Assembly: GCA_009760855.2 (NCBI GenBank)
Contig: WPIO01000033.1
Coordinates: 2,873,501-2,937,500 of the forward strand
Length of the DNA stretch: 64,000 nucleotides
Source of the DNA: Cristatella mucedo
Lineage: Eukaryota; Bryozoa; Phylactolaemata; Cristatellidae
Reading direction: 5' to 3'
The position numbers and the translations under genes are program-made. Positions 34,811 to 49,308 of the stretch are shown piece by piece (the stretch's first letter is position 1; every line of letters begins with the position of its first letter). The notes beneath the pieces are model-generated. The model searched no databases. It saw only the letters and a list, made by a program, of their open reading frames with translations, and had not been told where the DNA came from.

Positions 34811-37800
34811 GTATAATGTTGCGTGCAATCTGTAATAGAAATTCACAGTAAAACAAAGGGATACGAAGGAACCTATGCTGTGCTTGTCAAAATTCTTGAT
34901 TAGTTGAAAGGACTGCTTATTGGTATAGTTGCTTGTGTCTCTTGACTGCATGGGCATGTTGGGTTTGACAGCATGCCCGACATTTTTTTTATTGCATTGG
35001 CTGCTAATGATGTACCTGATTCTGGAAAGCTATTGATGCATCATATGTAGCAGGCGTTCGGCTAGTCATTTACTATGACGTCACATGACGTCACAATCAT
35101 GTGGGCTTATGTGCACGTGGGGCAGGTTTCATATGTATGCTTTATGTCAAATGTACATTCGATTAACGTTACGGCATATTAATTTCAGATTATTTCTCCC
35201 ACTCTAAAGATCCTGGTATTAGGCCCAAAAAAGGTGGTAAGTACACTGCAAGTAGCAGCAAGCTACATAACGTGAAGGTCGGTGAGGGTGTCAAACTTAA
35301 GTTGCATAGATATGCATCTGCCATGGTTTATATTAGTCAGCACACAGCAAAGCAATGTTGCCTTTTCGGTTATTGACTATGACATTATTCGTTGATATCA
35401 TAAACAGGGAAGAGCCTTTTGAATTGTATCAATCTCTCAACATTATGGAGGATCTCGTAGCCTCCTGCCTGAATAAAGCCAGTCTCATTTGCTAGACACC
35501 CTTGTTGCATCAGCAGCAACAATAGGATCTGCTGCCTTAATGATTTGGTGACGACTGGACTCGGCTAATTGCAAGGGCTCAGCTGTTAAGCCACCTGTGG
35601 CTTTTGCTTAGTGTGCTTCGGCCGTCAGATTTGCCCTTGTTCACTGGTATGCTTGCTGAGGCATGCCTGGAAACTCCCTCCGTGTAGCTCATGAAAACAG
35701 TGGTCGATCATTCCTAGGCGAAGAATTTTTTATTACTGGTGCAATTTTTTTGATCTGCCAGTCAGCCAGTACTTTTTGCAACCGACACACCGTGGTAGGT
35801 TTTTTTAAGGTCTCACGGACGTACTCCTAAGTGGCAGAAGCCGAAGCAAATCTCCTGCATCGTCTCGTGGCCATACACGTAAAACCGATGAAGCTGTTAA
35901 GCTGTCAGTCTACCCAGGAGGTGAACCGAAGCCACACAGCATCAAACCGATTGAACGAGACGATTTCCCGGGGCCACCTGCACCAGCTGTGCTGTTGCCT
36001 GAAATACGTAAGCGACTGCTTAGTGTGCTGTACAAGCCACAGGCTGAGCAAATACTGTTATTCGGTGTTTTATGGTATCTGCAAGCCGCCGAGAACAGCG
36101 TGGAATGAATTCATTAGTTTTCTAACTTTTCTACAAGTTTTTGCCAGATCTTTACGTTCATGTGCATGGGTCTACACAAAATTTGTTTAGTACCTGTGCT
36201 TGGATGTGCTGTTACTTTTTTTCTAGGGTTTTACTTGCTTTTCACTACCCCTCAGTATGTGTTTACTCATGCCTTGGAATGTGCATCTGAAAGGTGCCTA
36301 TATGGCTACCGTCTTATCTTGTACTTGTTGCTCTGAAGTTTTTCGTGTGCCATCCTACCGTCTATATGGAACTACCGTGTTCTGTGTTGGCATAGTTGCA
36401 AGTGATTGGAATTCAAATGTCTTCTGTTCGTAGTAAAAGAGAATCTCAGAAAGAAAACCCTGCGGAGGCTTAGTGCCGGAGACGTGATAGATGCTGCCGT
36501 TGATAAGATATCACCACACGGTGTCGATGATGATGACGAGGACTATCAGATCAACCCAAAAATAAAAAAGGAATTAGAAGAAATTGCAAAACTTCAGGAC
36601 TCGCCCATGGCCAAAGTAATCCTAGATGAGCTGACGGTAGGTGACTATGCTTGTTTGTAGTCATCGCAGAGTTCAATAATGGCCATTTCCATATCCATTA
36701 CTCCAAAAGGCTTTTATTTCAGGTGGAAGTTAACCAGAAGAAGTTTGTAGATCCACGGAGTGCTTCCCGCATGCCGTCTGCAAAGGCAGAGCCGTTAGCA
36801 CCACCAAGGTTTGCCTCGTCTATTAATGCTTGTGAGTGTCTACCGTGGGTTCTCGTGTTTAATCTGGTCATTGTATGATCCTCATTTTGGCTATAGAAAT
36901 TGTGGGTTTATCTTAAGTAGGCATGCAGTCTGTTCTGCATATTTTCAGTGTTGAGCCTGTGAACCACCTGCCCGATTTTCCACATCCCTTTGAGAAATTA
37001 TGAATAGTATATTTCTTGGCAGAACTTATTCTACATCTGCAGCAACACTTTAGTACGGTTAATTGTTTGGCAGGCCATAAGAAAAAGTAGCCCTAACGAA
37101 GGTGTTCTGGCTAATGGCAGAATATATTTTTGCTTCTGGTTGTGGTCGTGTGAGAAGATATAAACTGGTTTAAATTATAAAAATAACATTCGTGCCTAGT
37201 TTATCCGTGCATAATATTTTCAAAGTGAAGAAACAACAGTCTTGTTATGACTGCTTTATAGCCAGTCGTTTTTAAATTTCACTTATGGCATTCGATGGTT
37301 TTTTGCTCTTGTGATAACTCCAAATAGCAACGTATAACTAAACTGCAGAGCCGTGTACCGTTTGACTTCAGAACTGCAGGTAAGCCATATTATGAAAAAA
37401 TGAACTAATGCAGGTGGGTGCTCAGCCTATAGATAACATGTTCGGTGGAACCTGAAACTGACAACGTGCTTCTTGCACTCCATGCCTAACTTTTTTAATT
37501 GGAGCAGTTTACACAGTATTCGTACTTAGGGGATTTCGTGCAAGACCTTTGCAATTGCACTACAAAGAATTTAGCCTCAAAACTTGTAATTGTGTTTAAC
37601 TGTGGGATTTTTATTCATACTGTTTTTTAAACTAAGGGTATTTTCTTTAAAATATGGAAATAATAATAATACTTTTGTTTATTGCCCTCAGAACCTAATC
37701 TTCTTCTAGGCACTTTTGGCACTACCAGGTACCAATCTCTTACATATTCTGTAAAGCAAGCATGATCAAATGGTTAGTGGTAACATGCGCTAATATCAAC

Positions 37801-40800
37801 AAGCATAACACGGTCAGAGGTGACATGTACAATGTCAACGTGTAAAAGATAGTTTGTGGTAGCATGCACAGTGTCAGCACTCATAAGCGCGCAAAGAACA
37901 AATCTCAAGGTCCCTCTCAATGCAACGATAAACAGGCTCTTTTTAGCTTCTTTTTAAATGTCGTCAAGTCAGGGGATGTCGTGACATCAGTCGGGAGTGA
38001 GTTCCAGGCTTTGGGACATACGAACTAAAGGCATGGTTTCCAAAGGATTTGAGGTTCGTACGAGGTATAGCATGAATGAACTATTTGAGTCAGAAAGTGG
38101 GTGGTACTATGCCTAGTCTGGGGCAGGGGGGGGGCAAGTAGTTCTGATAGATATGCTGACGCCAGAGAATCAAGGGACCTTGAAGTAGGTGACAGAACTT
38201 TGAAGTCGATATGCTGATTGATTGGGAGCCAGTGCATGTTGGCAAGAAGTGATGTGATGTGGCAACTTTGATGCTCACGGCAGACAAGCCTAGCTGCAGG
38301 GTTTTTCGCCAACTGTAAGCGCTTGATTGATTGCACAGGCCGGTAGACAGGCAAGCAGTGAGTTACAGAACTCGAGGCAGGATGTCACAAATCAATGGAC
38401 TAGTTTGGATGTAGTATCTGTATGTAAGCAAGCTCAAATTAAGGCAATACAATGTAGCTGAAAGAAGGTAGGCGTGATTGTGGATCGTCTAGTTAAAAGT
38501 CACTTTGGAATTGGACACATAGGTTTCGTGCAACAGGAGATATGCTGGCAGAGCCAATTTTAAGTTTTTTAAAGTTTTTCAATATATGAATCACACCTTT
38601 GCAAAAACTTGGGCCGTCTCAGATAAAGATGCCGAAGCTCGGTTTGTCCATGCGTTTGTGACATCTTGACTTCTGTAACTCACAACTTGCAGGCCTTGCT
38701 CTTTGTGCATTAAGGTGCCTACACCTAAAAGAATTCATAGCTATGCTCATCTGTCATTATATTGCAACTGCCACATTACACTACTTCTCACTGACCTGAG
38801 CTGATTCCCCAGGCAGTACCGTAACGACTTTAAGGCTGCATCACCTACTTGCAGGTTCCTTTATTATCTTGCTCCGGCCTACCTATCTGGAATACTGCAC
38901 GATCAGGCTTTGCATTGTATCAACCGCTCTTATAATTCAAGCATTTAGCTGTGCCTCTAACCGACCTCCAATCCTTTGGAGACCGTGCCTTTAGTTCGTA
39001 TTGAAATGTGTACATTCTTAAGTGAGTTGGATTGTGGCAGTGCTTGAGATTATTAAATTGTAGCAATCTCAAGCACTGATTCCTAATTTATAAGTCAGGA
39101 GCAATGTAATAATATATGGTTTAGATCTAATGGAGAGAACGTCTGTTATGATTGTCTGTCAGGTGTACTTTGGCCTTCGAGTTGTTCGGAATTGTGCACG
39201 ATGTCTAATGCTGTACAGATGTGGCTCTCTGAACCTGTCGAACAGACAGCTGTGCATAAACGACACAGCATTTTTACATCAGAATATAGGCACTATTAAT
39301 TGCTTTTGTGCCATGCTATTGTTGGGATACCTTCGTGTATTTGTACAGCAAATACGACTCGCCAGCCGTGCTTCAGCGTGCAAGCTTCACCACTATTTGT
39401 CACACATATTCGAGGACTAGTACCTCTATGTGTGCTGTATTTATGGCAGATGCAGAACTCATTGAAACACGTTTGTAACATTTGGTGTCAGAAGTGAGAC
39501 GTTGCTGAGAATTCTTAGCAGTCAGCAGTCAGTCTCATTGCTTATGACTATATCGATTTCATTGTATGCGCAACCTAACGTCGAGTTTGTCCAGCGACAC
39601 AACTTAAAAAGCAGCGACCCAGAGAAGTTTTTGAAATCTGCTTTTGAGGCAGGTCTTCTTGATCTGCACCCGGACTGCAGACGGCCTCAATACCCTCGAT
39701 GATGCAGTGAACATGAAACTTAGGTGTGCCTTTGACAAGCATGCACCCGTATATACTGTCCGTGTACAGAGTCGTGGACATTCCTTCCAATTATCCAATA
39801 AACTTCAAAATATGCAAAGGAGTTAGTTCTCTTTGGGTTCTATAGAATGTCATATTAGTAGTACTATTGTCATCAGCTCGGCTAGCCTCCCAGCCCCCCT
39901 GACTGTATTTCTGACTATACCGTAATGTGGCTATTTTCAGCCCCATCACGGTCCCTCGACCGGCCTCGGTTCACGGACGAGCAACTGTCGCCTCAGCTTC
40001 CCAAAGAACCGCCTGCATCTGCTTTCACGCCGGTCATCCCATCTGGTTAGTGAAACTTTTTTTTTGCTGTTTCTTTGTTCAAACTTGCATCGGCTGCACC
40101 AGTTGGTTACATTTTGCTGATATCACTGACGTGATGGTGTTGTTATTGCAGTGCCAAGACTGATCATCAAGCCTACATTCGAACGCCGCACGTCGAGTTT
40201 GCCACCGGGAACACCTGGAGCCTTCGTTTATGTTAGTGAATCTTGCCTTTTTTAATTAATTTCAGAAGCTTTTCCGTGCTATGCTAGTGTGTTAGGTTTT
40301 TGGCAGTGTCCTATGTTGATCACTCCAATGTGACTTCAAAGCCTCACTGTATGTGCAAGACATCTGTGCTCATATAGCTTTCTGCTAGGCACTCGCTTTT
40401 AGCTGTTCGCATTCATTCTCTTATGCTTGTACCGTTTGCATTTCACGCAAGTAGTTTCTGCATTCAGCCTTTTATGTTGCAGTTTTTGCACGTACTAGGA
40501 AGCTGAGAATCCTAAAAGATGTAAACGAAAGGGGCATTGTTAAGGAGGCTGTTAAATCAGCTAACATTCCCCCTTCCAGCTAGGGGATTAGTTAGTTCGT
40601 AGTTAGAGCATGGAAAACTTGTTTATGACCCACTAAATATACGGTTTTTACAATTTTTAGAGGCCTCTAGACATGAAATAACATAACTTTAGTTACCGTT
40701 ACACCCGTATTACCAAATATATTAGACGTAATAAGAGAAAATAATATATATTAAAGGTTACAAACATAGTATTACTATTATTGTACATTTAATTGCATAC

Positions 40801-43800
40801 ACACAATTCTTACGCACAAACACCAAGCTATAAAAATGGTGCGTTTGGTGATAAAGTGGATTGGTGTGACAGATGCGTCACAGGCTCACTTGGATGATTG
40901 CTTTCCATTGACTCTCTTCTACTCGCTGAGTTATCCTGATGGATTAGGACCTATGCCATTGCAACTCAGTGCCCATAATTACTAGGCGAGACGCCTTGCG
41001 CTCAAGAAGAATTGCGTGATCAAAGTTATCGAAGGCTTCCGAAATATCCAGCAGAACCAGATGAGAAACTCTATTTAAGTCAGGAATCCTGATAAGGTCA
41101 CGGTCTTTACACAATCTCAACAATGCTGACTTGTATGCACTAATTTTCTCGAAGACCTGACCAAAATTACTTGCTAGGTTTGACGTTTGCATATAAGAGT
41201 CTAGCTGCCACTATTCGCTCTAGTGCCTTTGAGAGGAGCGGCAGCGTGACCACGTGACAGCGGCAGTGGTGCAGAAGTTGCTTCAGTTCTCCTGATCGTT
41301 TGTCGACTTCTTAATGAGTGGCCTGACAACAGCCTTTAAAAGATGCTAGGCCATAAATTATGGCAGATGATAGATTTACTATGTCAGTTATGCAGGGCAG
41401 AAATAAACCTAGGCATATAGTTTAAGGAGACTAGTAGCGATGGGACCTCGACGACTAGAAGTCTTCTGAGACTGGGAGATGAACTTCGAGATTAGGGCAG
41501 CTGGGACAGGCTTATTGGATATTGAGAAAGAGCAAGGAACACACGATGAAGACTCCACTGAGGATTTCACTTTGGGTACGAGCTCACTTATTTTGCCAAT
41601 CTTTTTTGAGAAAGAAGTTTGAAACGGCAGTCAACTTGATCGACACAAGGGTTGATAGGTCTGGTGCTGACTTAACTGGGTCTAAGAAGATAGTTGACAT
41701 TCGTCATGAGCAGTTTTGAACTATGCATTTGTGATTGCACTGTGCTCTTAAAGTAGCAAGACTTTGCCTTGGCTGTGATGGATTAGTACGAATTACAATA
41801 ATTGTCCTATGCCAGTCGATGGGCAGTCAGTCCTTTTTTTTATTAATATATATTTTTTCAAGCTTTTACTTAGTAATCCTAACTATTTGAACATCTACAG
41901 TAAACCCTAGCCTATCTTGGCGAGGGCGTGCATTGCAGTTAGTCCGAGGAAGAAACTCATTCAGAACATCAGAAATCGTCGTCTCGTTGCATTACACCAA
42001 AGAGGCTAGAACGGATGGAGGACTGAGAAGAAGTGGCGAGGAAAATGTTCAGTGATTACGCGAGCAGCCTCAATATCAATTTCAAGCTTTGGCTCTCGCA
42101 ATCTGAAGACAATTTTCCTGGATACCGAAGGAGAGACATACTGTGGAGCGAAATCTGCCTGTGCACGGTCGTCTGTGCAGAAATTGATAATTATAGGAGT
42201 ATAATTATGTGCCACGAGAATGTGCCACGAGAGAAACTGAGTCGGCAATGGAGGGAAATTTGGCACAAAGAGGATCGGCTGAGTGATCGGTCGGCGCTCG
42301 ATTGGTTAAATGATTGCTGAAATGGCGCATTATAAGGATCGGACAGTTTTTGAAAGACTGGGCCGAAAGGAGAACAAAAAATCGCAAATAGAGCAACTCT
42401 TGGCAACCGATGGTCCCGAATAACTTAGCCGTGGTCTTTTATGTTTCATTCACAGGGGCAGCTGGCCAGGAGTAGCCGATCGTGTGGCTGTCTGCCATAT
42501 GGACGTCAGCCACGGAGCAATTTGAGTAGCCTGTAGATGCTATCCAGTGTAGGACAGGGTAGGGCATGTCAACCAGCCAATGAAGGACATGCAAAGCCCA
42601 TTTTGGGATAGTTACCCCCCCCCCACACACACACAGCAGCCACTGTCTGGCTCAATAATTGGTCGAGGCACTTGCTTTGGCTTCGGAAAACTTGAGGAGT
42701 ATGGGTCCAGCAGTCGTTTTGCACTTACCAACCTGAGGTAGCAGATTCACGTACCGGAGGATCAGCCGTGTGCTTGCCGTGCTGCAAGTGGGTAGCAGCA
42801 GCCGCTTAGACTCCAAAAGCAGGCTGTTGAACCGGGGTTTGACCAAACGAGGAGAGACCCTCTGTAGTTGACATGCTGCTGCTTGACAGAAGGTAAAGCC
42901 CCCAGAAAGAGATTCTGAGTTCTCTGAGGGTGCTTTAATGATAATAATTATTATTATTATTAGGAGTCGGTAGGTTTCGTCAGAAGTGCCTTGAGGAAAT
43001 GCTGCTGCTCCCGACTTCCCGTGACGTGTCAAAGAAAAGCTGTTCCTTACAGAACAGATCAGTCTTCTCTTTGACACATCGTCGATGTCAGCAATGCGCT
43101 CGGGTCACTTCCGACAGATCTCCATATGCTTAAGCCGTTCCTCGGGTAACTACATTTTTTGCACAGCTGCACGTGCAGCACCACCAGCAGCTCTCTGGAT
43201 CACCCAGAGTGCTGTGCAGTGCCGTGCAGAGTGCACATTTCCGTTTTCTGAACCAGGCTTTCGGTATCCAAAGGGCCGAGAAAGATTTAGCTCATGCGAA
43301 GGCACCAAAAGAATGTCTGCCATTGCCGTTATGTCACCGGTGAAGTGACATTTTTTGAGCATCAATAGAAACTGGCACCAGGCGGTGGAAAGTTAAAATA
43401 TCGCTTACAAGTGTCATTCATTGTATGCTGCTGATGATAGTGATTTGATTGGGCAGCAAAAGCACATACTACGAGTTTAGCCATTCGATTTATCGGATAG
43501 TGGCAAATGCACGTGTGGGCAAAGGGCCGGTCTTTCTTTGAAATAAATTACCGAAACAAGCGGCTAAACGTTCATCCTCTTTCACTTGCTTGCATGTCCC
43601 TATGTCAGTCCCGGTGGCACAATGATTTTGGTTGTATAATGTTGCTGTGTGTTTCAGTTGTCGGTTTGAGGTTTCTTGTAAATCTGCGTGTGTACTGCTG
43701 TTGGGACCAGCCATTTGTATCTATTCACCTTCTGTGTAAGTGTAAGCTGCTGCCTCTACTGTCATCTAGTTCTTAACAGCCCAGTTTTCAGCATGCCCTG

Positions 43801-46800
43801 CATGTGCATGTCAAGTCATGCACGCCAGCTCTTCAGGTATTGTGTAGGATTAATCGAGAGACAAGGAATGATAGGGCCATATTTTTGCATTCCTTAAACA
43901 GTCATGGTCATATTATTTTTGTATGCCCAGCATCTATGCATCGCACTCTCACTAGCAAGTTAGCTCACGGTAGTGTTTCGGATTGGCAGAGAGTAGTATG
44001 CTGCAATTTAGCACACTCTGCCCTCTTAGGCTCTCTAGTTGCACCTGTCTGCTCAACAATCCACCAAGACTGGGAGTCATGTTCCAATGTAACCGTTCAC
44101 TAGACGAGTACATCAGCCCCATAGTCAAGTCTGCCTACGTTTAGCTGTGACTGGCAGCTGTGCTTGTTTGGCCGGCGAATGTTGCTGGCAGCCGGTCTCA
44201 GCTGGTTGCCAGCTGCCGAGCCGTGGTGTGCCAGCTGCTGCCTGCCTCCGAGTAGCAGAATGGCTGATGCAACTCGGCCAGTCTAACTTCTGGGGCTCGT
44301 CGAGGCAGCTTGACAAGTCTAGTCCCTCTGAGCCCACCATCCTTCTTATTGAGGGTGAGGGGTTTTTCTCAATATTTATCGTGCTGTTTTTACCTTACCT
44401 ACTGCTGCCACCTCAGCCGCTTCGTGGGGTCGAGTTCTGTAGTAGGCAGCGGGACAAGTAGTGCTCAGGGTCTTTTATATATCTCACTGTATAAATAATA
44501 ATAATTATAATTATAAGTCTTTTGTGTAGTGCCCCAAGAAAGCCAAATTTTAAATCCCGAAGTTTCGAAGAAGCATGAAGTGGCTACGAGTGCCCCTTGA
44601 GGGCTAAGCTGGGACCTTTACTAGACCGATTCGTCAAACCGATGATTTCAAGCAAACTATGCCTAATGAGAAGTTAGCATGGCTGCTCTTGGCTCATTCA
44701 GCCGTAGTGCAGAGCTCGGTTTTACAGCGTCACCTTGGATGACCCAGCTGCCTTCCACTGAAGGTTGAGCTCTAGCCCCATCCTTAAACATTTATCTTTG
44801 ATGCCTGAATCATCTGGAGGCATGTGAACGTTATCATTCAAGCTCCTGCTGGTGAACTGCCATATGACTTGGCTCACTCGTCTGACTTTTTTCGTTGCAG
44901 GACAAACTGTCCGATGACGACTCTGGAACCATCAGCAGCCCCAAGAGCACAGCGCTGAGTCCTTTTAGCAGCCTGGAAAAGAAGTTGCAATGTACGCTGA
45001 GTGAGCCCCTGTGCTTGCCTAATGTTCGAGCTTGTGCAGTGATGAGATGTAAAGATGCCTGAGATCATGGCTGTAGTTTATTAGAGTGCAGTTTTGGTAC
45101 TAGTCTCGTGTCTGCTGCAATTTTGGAAGGCTGTAGGTTTGTGACACATTCTTCGGTTGGTGCATTATTGAGTTTTTTATTGTCATTATCATTGTCACTA
45201 TACCTATGCCAAGATCATCTTTATAACGACTTTTTAAAAGATTGCTTACAATTAAGTAATAATAAAAATGATAATGATAGTAATAATAATTGTATAGTGT
45301 TCCCAGATAACTTAATCTATTTCTATATACTTTACATGCTGTAAAGATAGCTTGCTGAAATGGGTAGAGGTAACATGCGGTGTCAACAAGCATAATGTGA
45401 TTGGAGGTAACATGCATAGTGCCAACATAAAAATGGTTAGTGGTAACACGCACCGTGTTAGCCAGCATTACCATACAAAGGACAAGTACGAGGTATAGGT
45501 AAACAGTTTCCGAAAAGCCGGTGGTACTATGCTTGGCCGGGTGGGGGAGTAGATCTGATAGATAGGCTGGAGCCAGAGAATGAAGAGACCTAAAAGAGTG
45601 GCAGAATCTTGAAGTCAATGAGTTGCTTGACTGGGAGCCAGTTAGGGGTAATTTGGCAACTTGGCTCACGACATACAAGCCAAGCTGCAGTGTTTTGCAC
45701 CAACTGTAAGTACCTGTTGCACAGGCTGGTAGACCAACAGGCTGTATGTTACAGAAGTCGAGACGGGATGTCCCAAATACATCGACTAATTTGGATTTAG
45801 TATCCCTGTCTAAGCAGGCCCGAATTTTACCAATGTTGCCTAGCTGAAAGAAGGCAGACTCGACTATGGAGCTGATGTTGTCTTTTAGTGAAAGGCCATT
45901 TTTTTGGGAACAGAACACCTAGATTTAAGACCATGTTGTGCTCAGTTTTGTGTGCGCATTACCCCAGAGTACAGCTGTGATCGCTAGCTGTTATTTGATT
46001 TATAAAAAAAGTGTTCGCTCATTGTACATTTGACTCAGGGTACTCAGGCCTTCTTTGGCTTGTTTGTCTCAGTTTTTGTTTTAATGGCCACATACCATTT
46101 TATTCACATTACATGTGCAGCTGTACTTATGAAGCAGGTTTGAATATGCTTGCTGGTGGTATATGTGTGCTTTTCACTGCTGAATATGTTCTTCATAATA
46201 ATCTTTCATAGTCCAGCACTAGTAATGTAATGTCTGTAGCCCCACAAAGCCACATAGACTAAGTGGGTGTTACGCATGAGAGTTTTCTATAGTGCACTCA
46301 AAGCCTAAGCAGCTTGTGGTACGCATTCGATAGCCAAGAGACTTCATCTCACGCAACTAACCGAAAGTAAGAAGCATAGCTGAGTCAGAAGCGCAGTCAA
46401 GAAAGTGAGTAGCATGGAACTACTCCCTCAGGACGGCTTGAAAGGATATGCCACAGTCAGCAGCAGGAGAGCAGATGTCATTGCATACATGTTCATAATA
46501 TGACTGCACTAAGGATGTCCACAATAATTTCGCTTGGACTTCTGGTCTCTTTTTACCTTTATCTTTTTTGTACTCTTATACGTGTCTTTATTAAGTGCTT
46601 GCTACTCACCTAGAATTCTCAAGATTGGTCCATTCCACACATAGGATACTGTAAATGGTTCTTTCCCCTGCTCGATTAGCTTCGAAAGGTTAGCTGTTTA
46701 AAGATCTTGGTCAGTTTTCAGGATGCAGCACTATCTAAAATAGCACACGTGACGATGAAATTCTCACAGACTGTCTTAAGCCTAATGATTTAGATTACAC

Positions 46801-49238
46801 TTGGATATATGTTGTTTCTCAGCTATTATTTAGTCATACATTCTTGCTGACACTGTTTTGATTAAGCTTTGTGCATACATACTTGACTTTTTGGCATTTT
46901 AGGCAAGCCTGTAGCTTATGCATGCAGCAATGTGATGCAGTGCTTAAGCGACTTGCAGTATTTTCATAATGCGTTTATCAGACCCTAACACTGTCTCTGA
47001 TCTTGATGGTCAGAAATATGAGGTAAGCAATGTTGTGCTGTTTAGTTGTTAGTGCACAGTGGTGTGATTGCTTCACCCATCCAACTTCTTCCTTACGTGA
47101 TGGTGTGCATTCTGCATGGAGGCTGCAGGTAGAACTCGTTCCTTATTCCTTAAGCCATTACTTATTACTAATAATTGTGTTTTCAAAAAAGGAGCTGATT
47201 TGTTAAACCCTCACTTTGACTATTGGTACTAGCTTGTGTCACGGCATCATGACTATTCGCAATAGGTTGTATCATGGGAATTAAGCTGGATGCTTATTGC
47301 TATGTCAGACATATTAATCGCCAGCTAAATTGTAGATGCCTGGTTTATTCAGTGCTTAATTGGTAGCTGGTTCAAGTGTCTCATTTCTAAATCAGCAGAA
47401 GAACCTTAGCACTTATCGCTCTATTGGCTACCTTCAGTAACAAATTGCTTGCCGTCAGGACGAACCCGAAGCCCGGGTAGTGAAATGTGGGTACTTTACT
47501 GCCCAGCTAGGATCCTGTCGTAAGCTTAGACTCGGAGACCTCATTGACACTGAGACACTTATCCATAGCACTACTTATCTATGATGCTAGCCATGATTTC
47601 AGGGATTCTAGGAATTCGAGTTGACTGAGTGCCTAAACTAGCTTTGTCTGGGTACTCATCTGGGTGTCCGTCCTTCAAGGTGATAAATGGCTCTGTAGGG
47701 AAGCTTCCTTTGAAGGCATGGTGAACAGCCTGTCATTTTCTGAAGGATGACACACTTACAGACGCCTGGGAAAAGTGTTTTTTCTTCATAGAATTATCAC
47801 CAAGCTTCCTTTGTTAGTCATGACACCCTTATGGGAGTGACACGGATAACGTCCGGCTAGCATACATCATGGCTTAGCCGTTGGGCAACCATACGAAGAT
47901 GGATTCCACTAGGCTATGTGTGTAGTGGATAGGGTCTGTCTGGCTATATCCTTAAGCAGGACGGCTTGCAAACCCCAGATGCTAGTATACCCCTATGCTT
48001 ATCCAACGATTAGCTAGCCTGGGCCTGCCGGTTAGCTTCCTTAACACTGGCTGTGTCTATAGCTTTGACCCACGTCTAACTAAGGCAGGCGAAGCTAAAC
48101 TATCAGCTCTCTCATCTTTGCTCTGGTGGCTAAACGGTTGGTCAAGTTAGCAGTCTGCCAGAAGCTTGAGGTCCTTTCAAGTTAGCTAATAGTACCTGGC
48201 GGCCTGCTTTGCATATAGCTCGAGTTCACTTCAACTGTCTGGCTTGACAAGCAGACCTAGTTATACTATGCTTGTCACCCAGTAGTTAATGTATATTAGG
48301 ACATACCGATGAGTAATGGCCATGTTTTCAAGGACCTCTATTGTGACCATCGTTCACAATAGATGTATAATGATATATATAACATAAGGACATATACCGT
48401 ATATAATGTGTAATGATTTATATCGTATGCATCTCAATGGTGGTGAGTCGTGATAGCACACTAGGTAAGGCGGTTGCTTATCACGATCTTGGTCCGAGGT
48501 TGTGGGTTCGAATCCTGCGGTGGGTGATCCTTTATTGCCGCTGCAAGCGGTGGCGATAGACGCTAAGGCTCTTTTGTTCCTATACAAAAGAGGCTGTTAA
48601 ATCAGCTAGTATGACATTGTGAACTGACCTAGTGTTGGCTCGTTTTCGACGTACCAGTAATTCGAGGAGCGCTGTGTTAGTGCTAACAGCACTGCAGTAC
48701 TCCTTGTCTGCTCCTTTCAACATCCAGCTAAGTACTTGGGCTAACATTTTGAGCTTCGAGCAGAGGTAGCAGATATGATTTCCAAGGCTTCAGGCCGGCT
48801 GTAATCCCTAGCAAGTATTGGGTTGGAAACTGACCAACTAAGGCCACTACTTGGACTCAAGAAGCTTCCAAAGCTATTCAGTGGGAGCAATGACTTATCG
48901 GACTTAATTATGCATAAATGACAGCATCCGTTGTTATCAATGTCTTTTATTTCATTTTCGCATTTCTCAATACAAGATGCGGCGTCTTTACGATAGCTGT
49001 GGCTGATCTCTGCCTCGTGCACTTTCCTGTTGCTTTTTATATTGCTTTCCGCTCGGCATGTGTGTGTGCAGATGATGTACGTGCTCATCGTCAAAGGCTG
49101 GTTCATTAGCCATCTGGTTTGTGTGCTGTCGTGCCATTAGTCTGCATGACCAGAAGTTTGTTTTTCCGTTGTGTGCTCTTGATATGGTCACATGGGCGCT
49201 CTGCATGTGACTGGCATGACCACATATGTATGTAGTTG

Positions 49239-49308
<70 letters not shown>

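Noticed and set aside
35831-36190. 119-codon ORF overlapping abLIM exon c in another frame
   Set aside because: The alternative frame gives the family motifs ([13 protein letters not shown]) and phase-matched splice sites; this one gives none.
43085-43348. Overlapping ORFs on both strands around 42.65-43.37 kb
   Set aside because: Neither strand gives a known domain or splice-consistent exon; kept as unassigned intron.
48440-48610. Possible tRNA gene because of a perfect B box
   Set aside because: No cloverleaf can be closed and the sequence recurs with the same non-tRNA tail at six other places, so it is a SINE.
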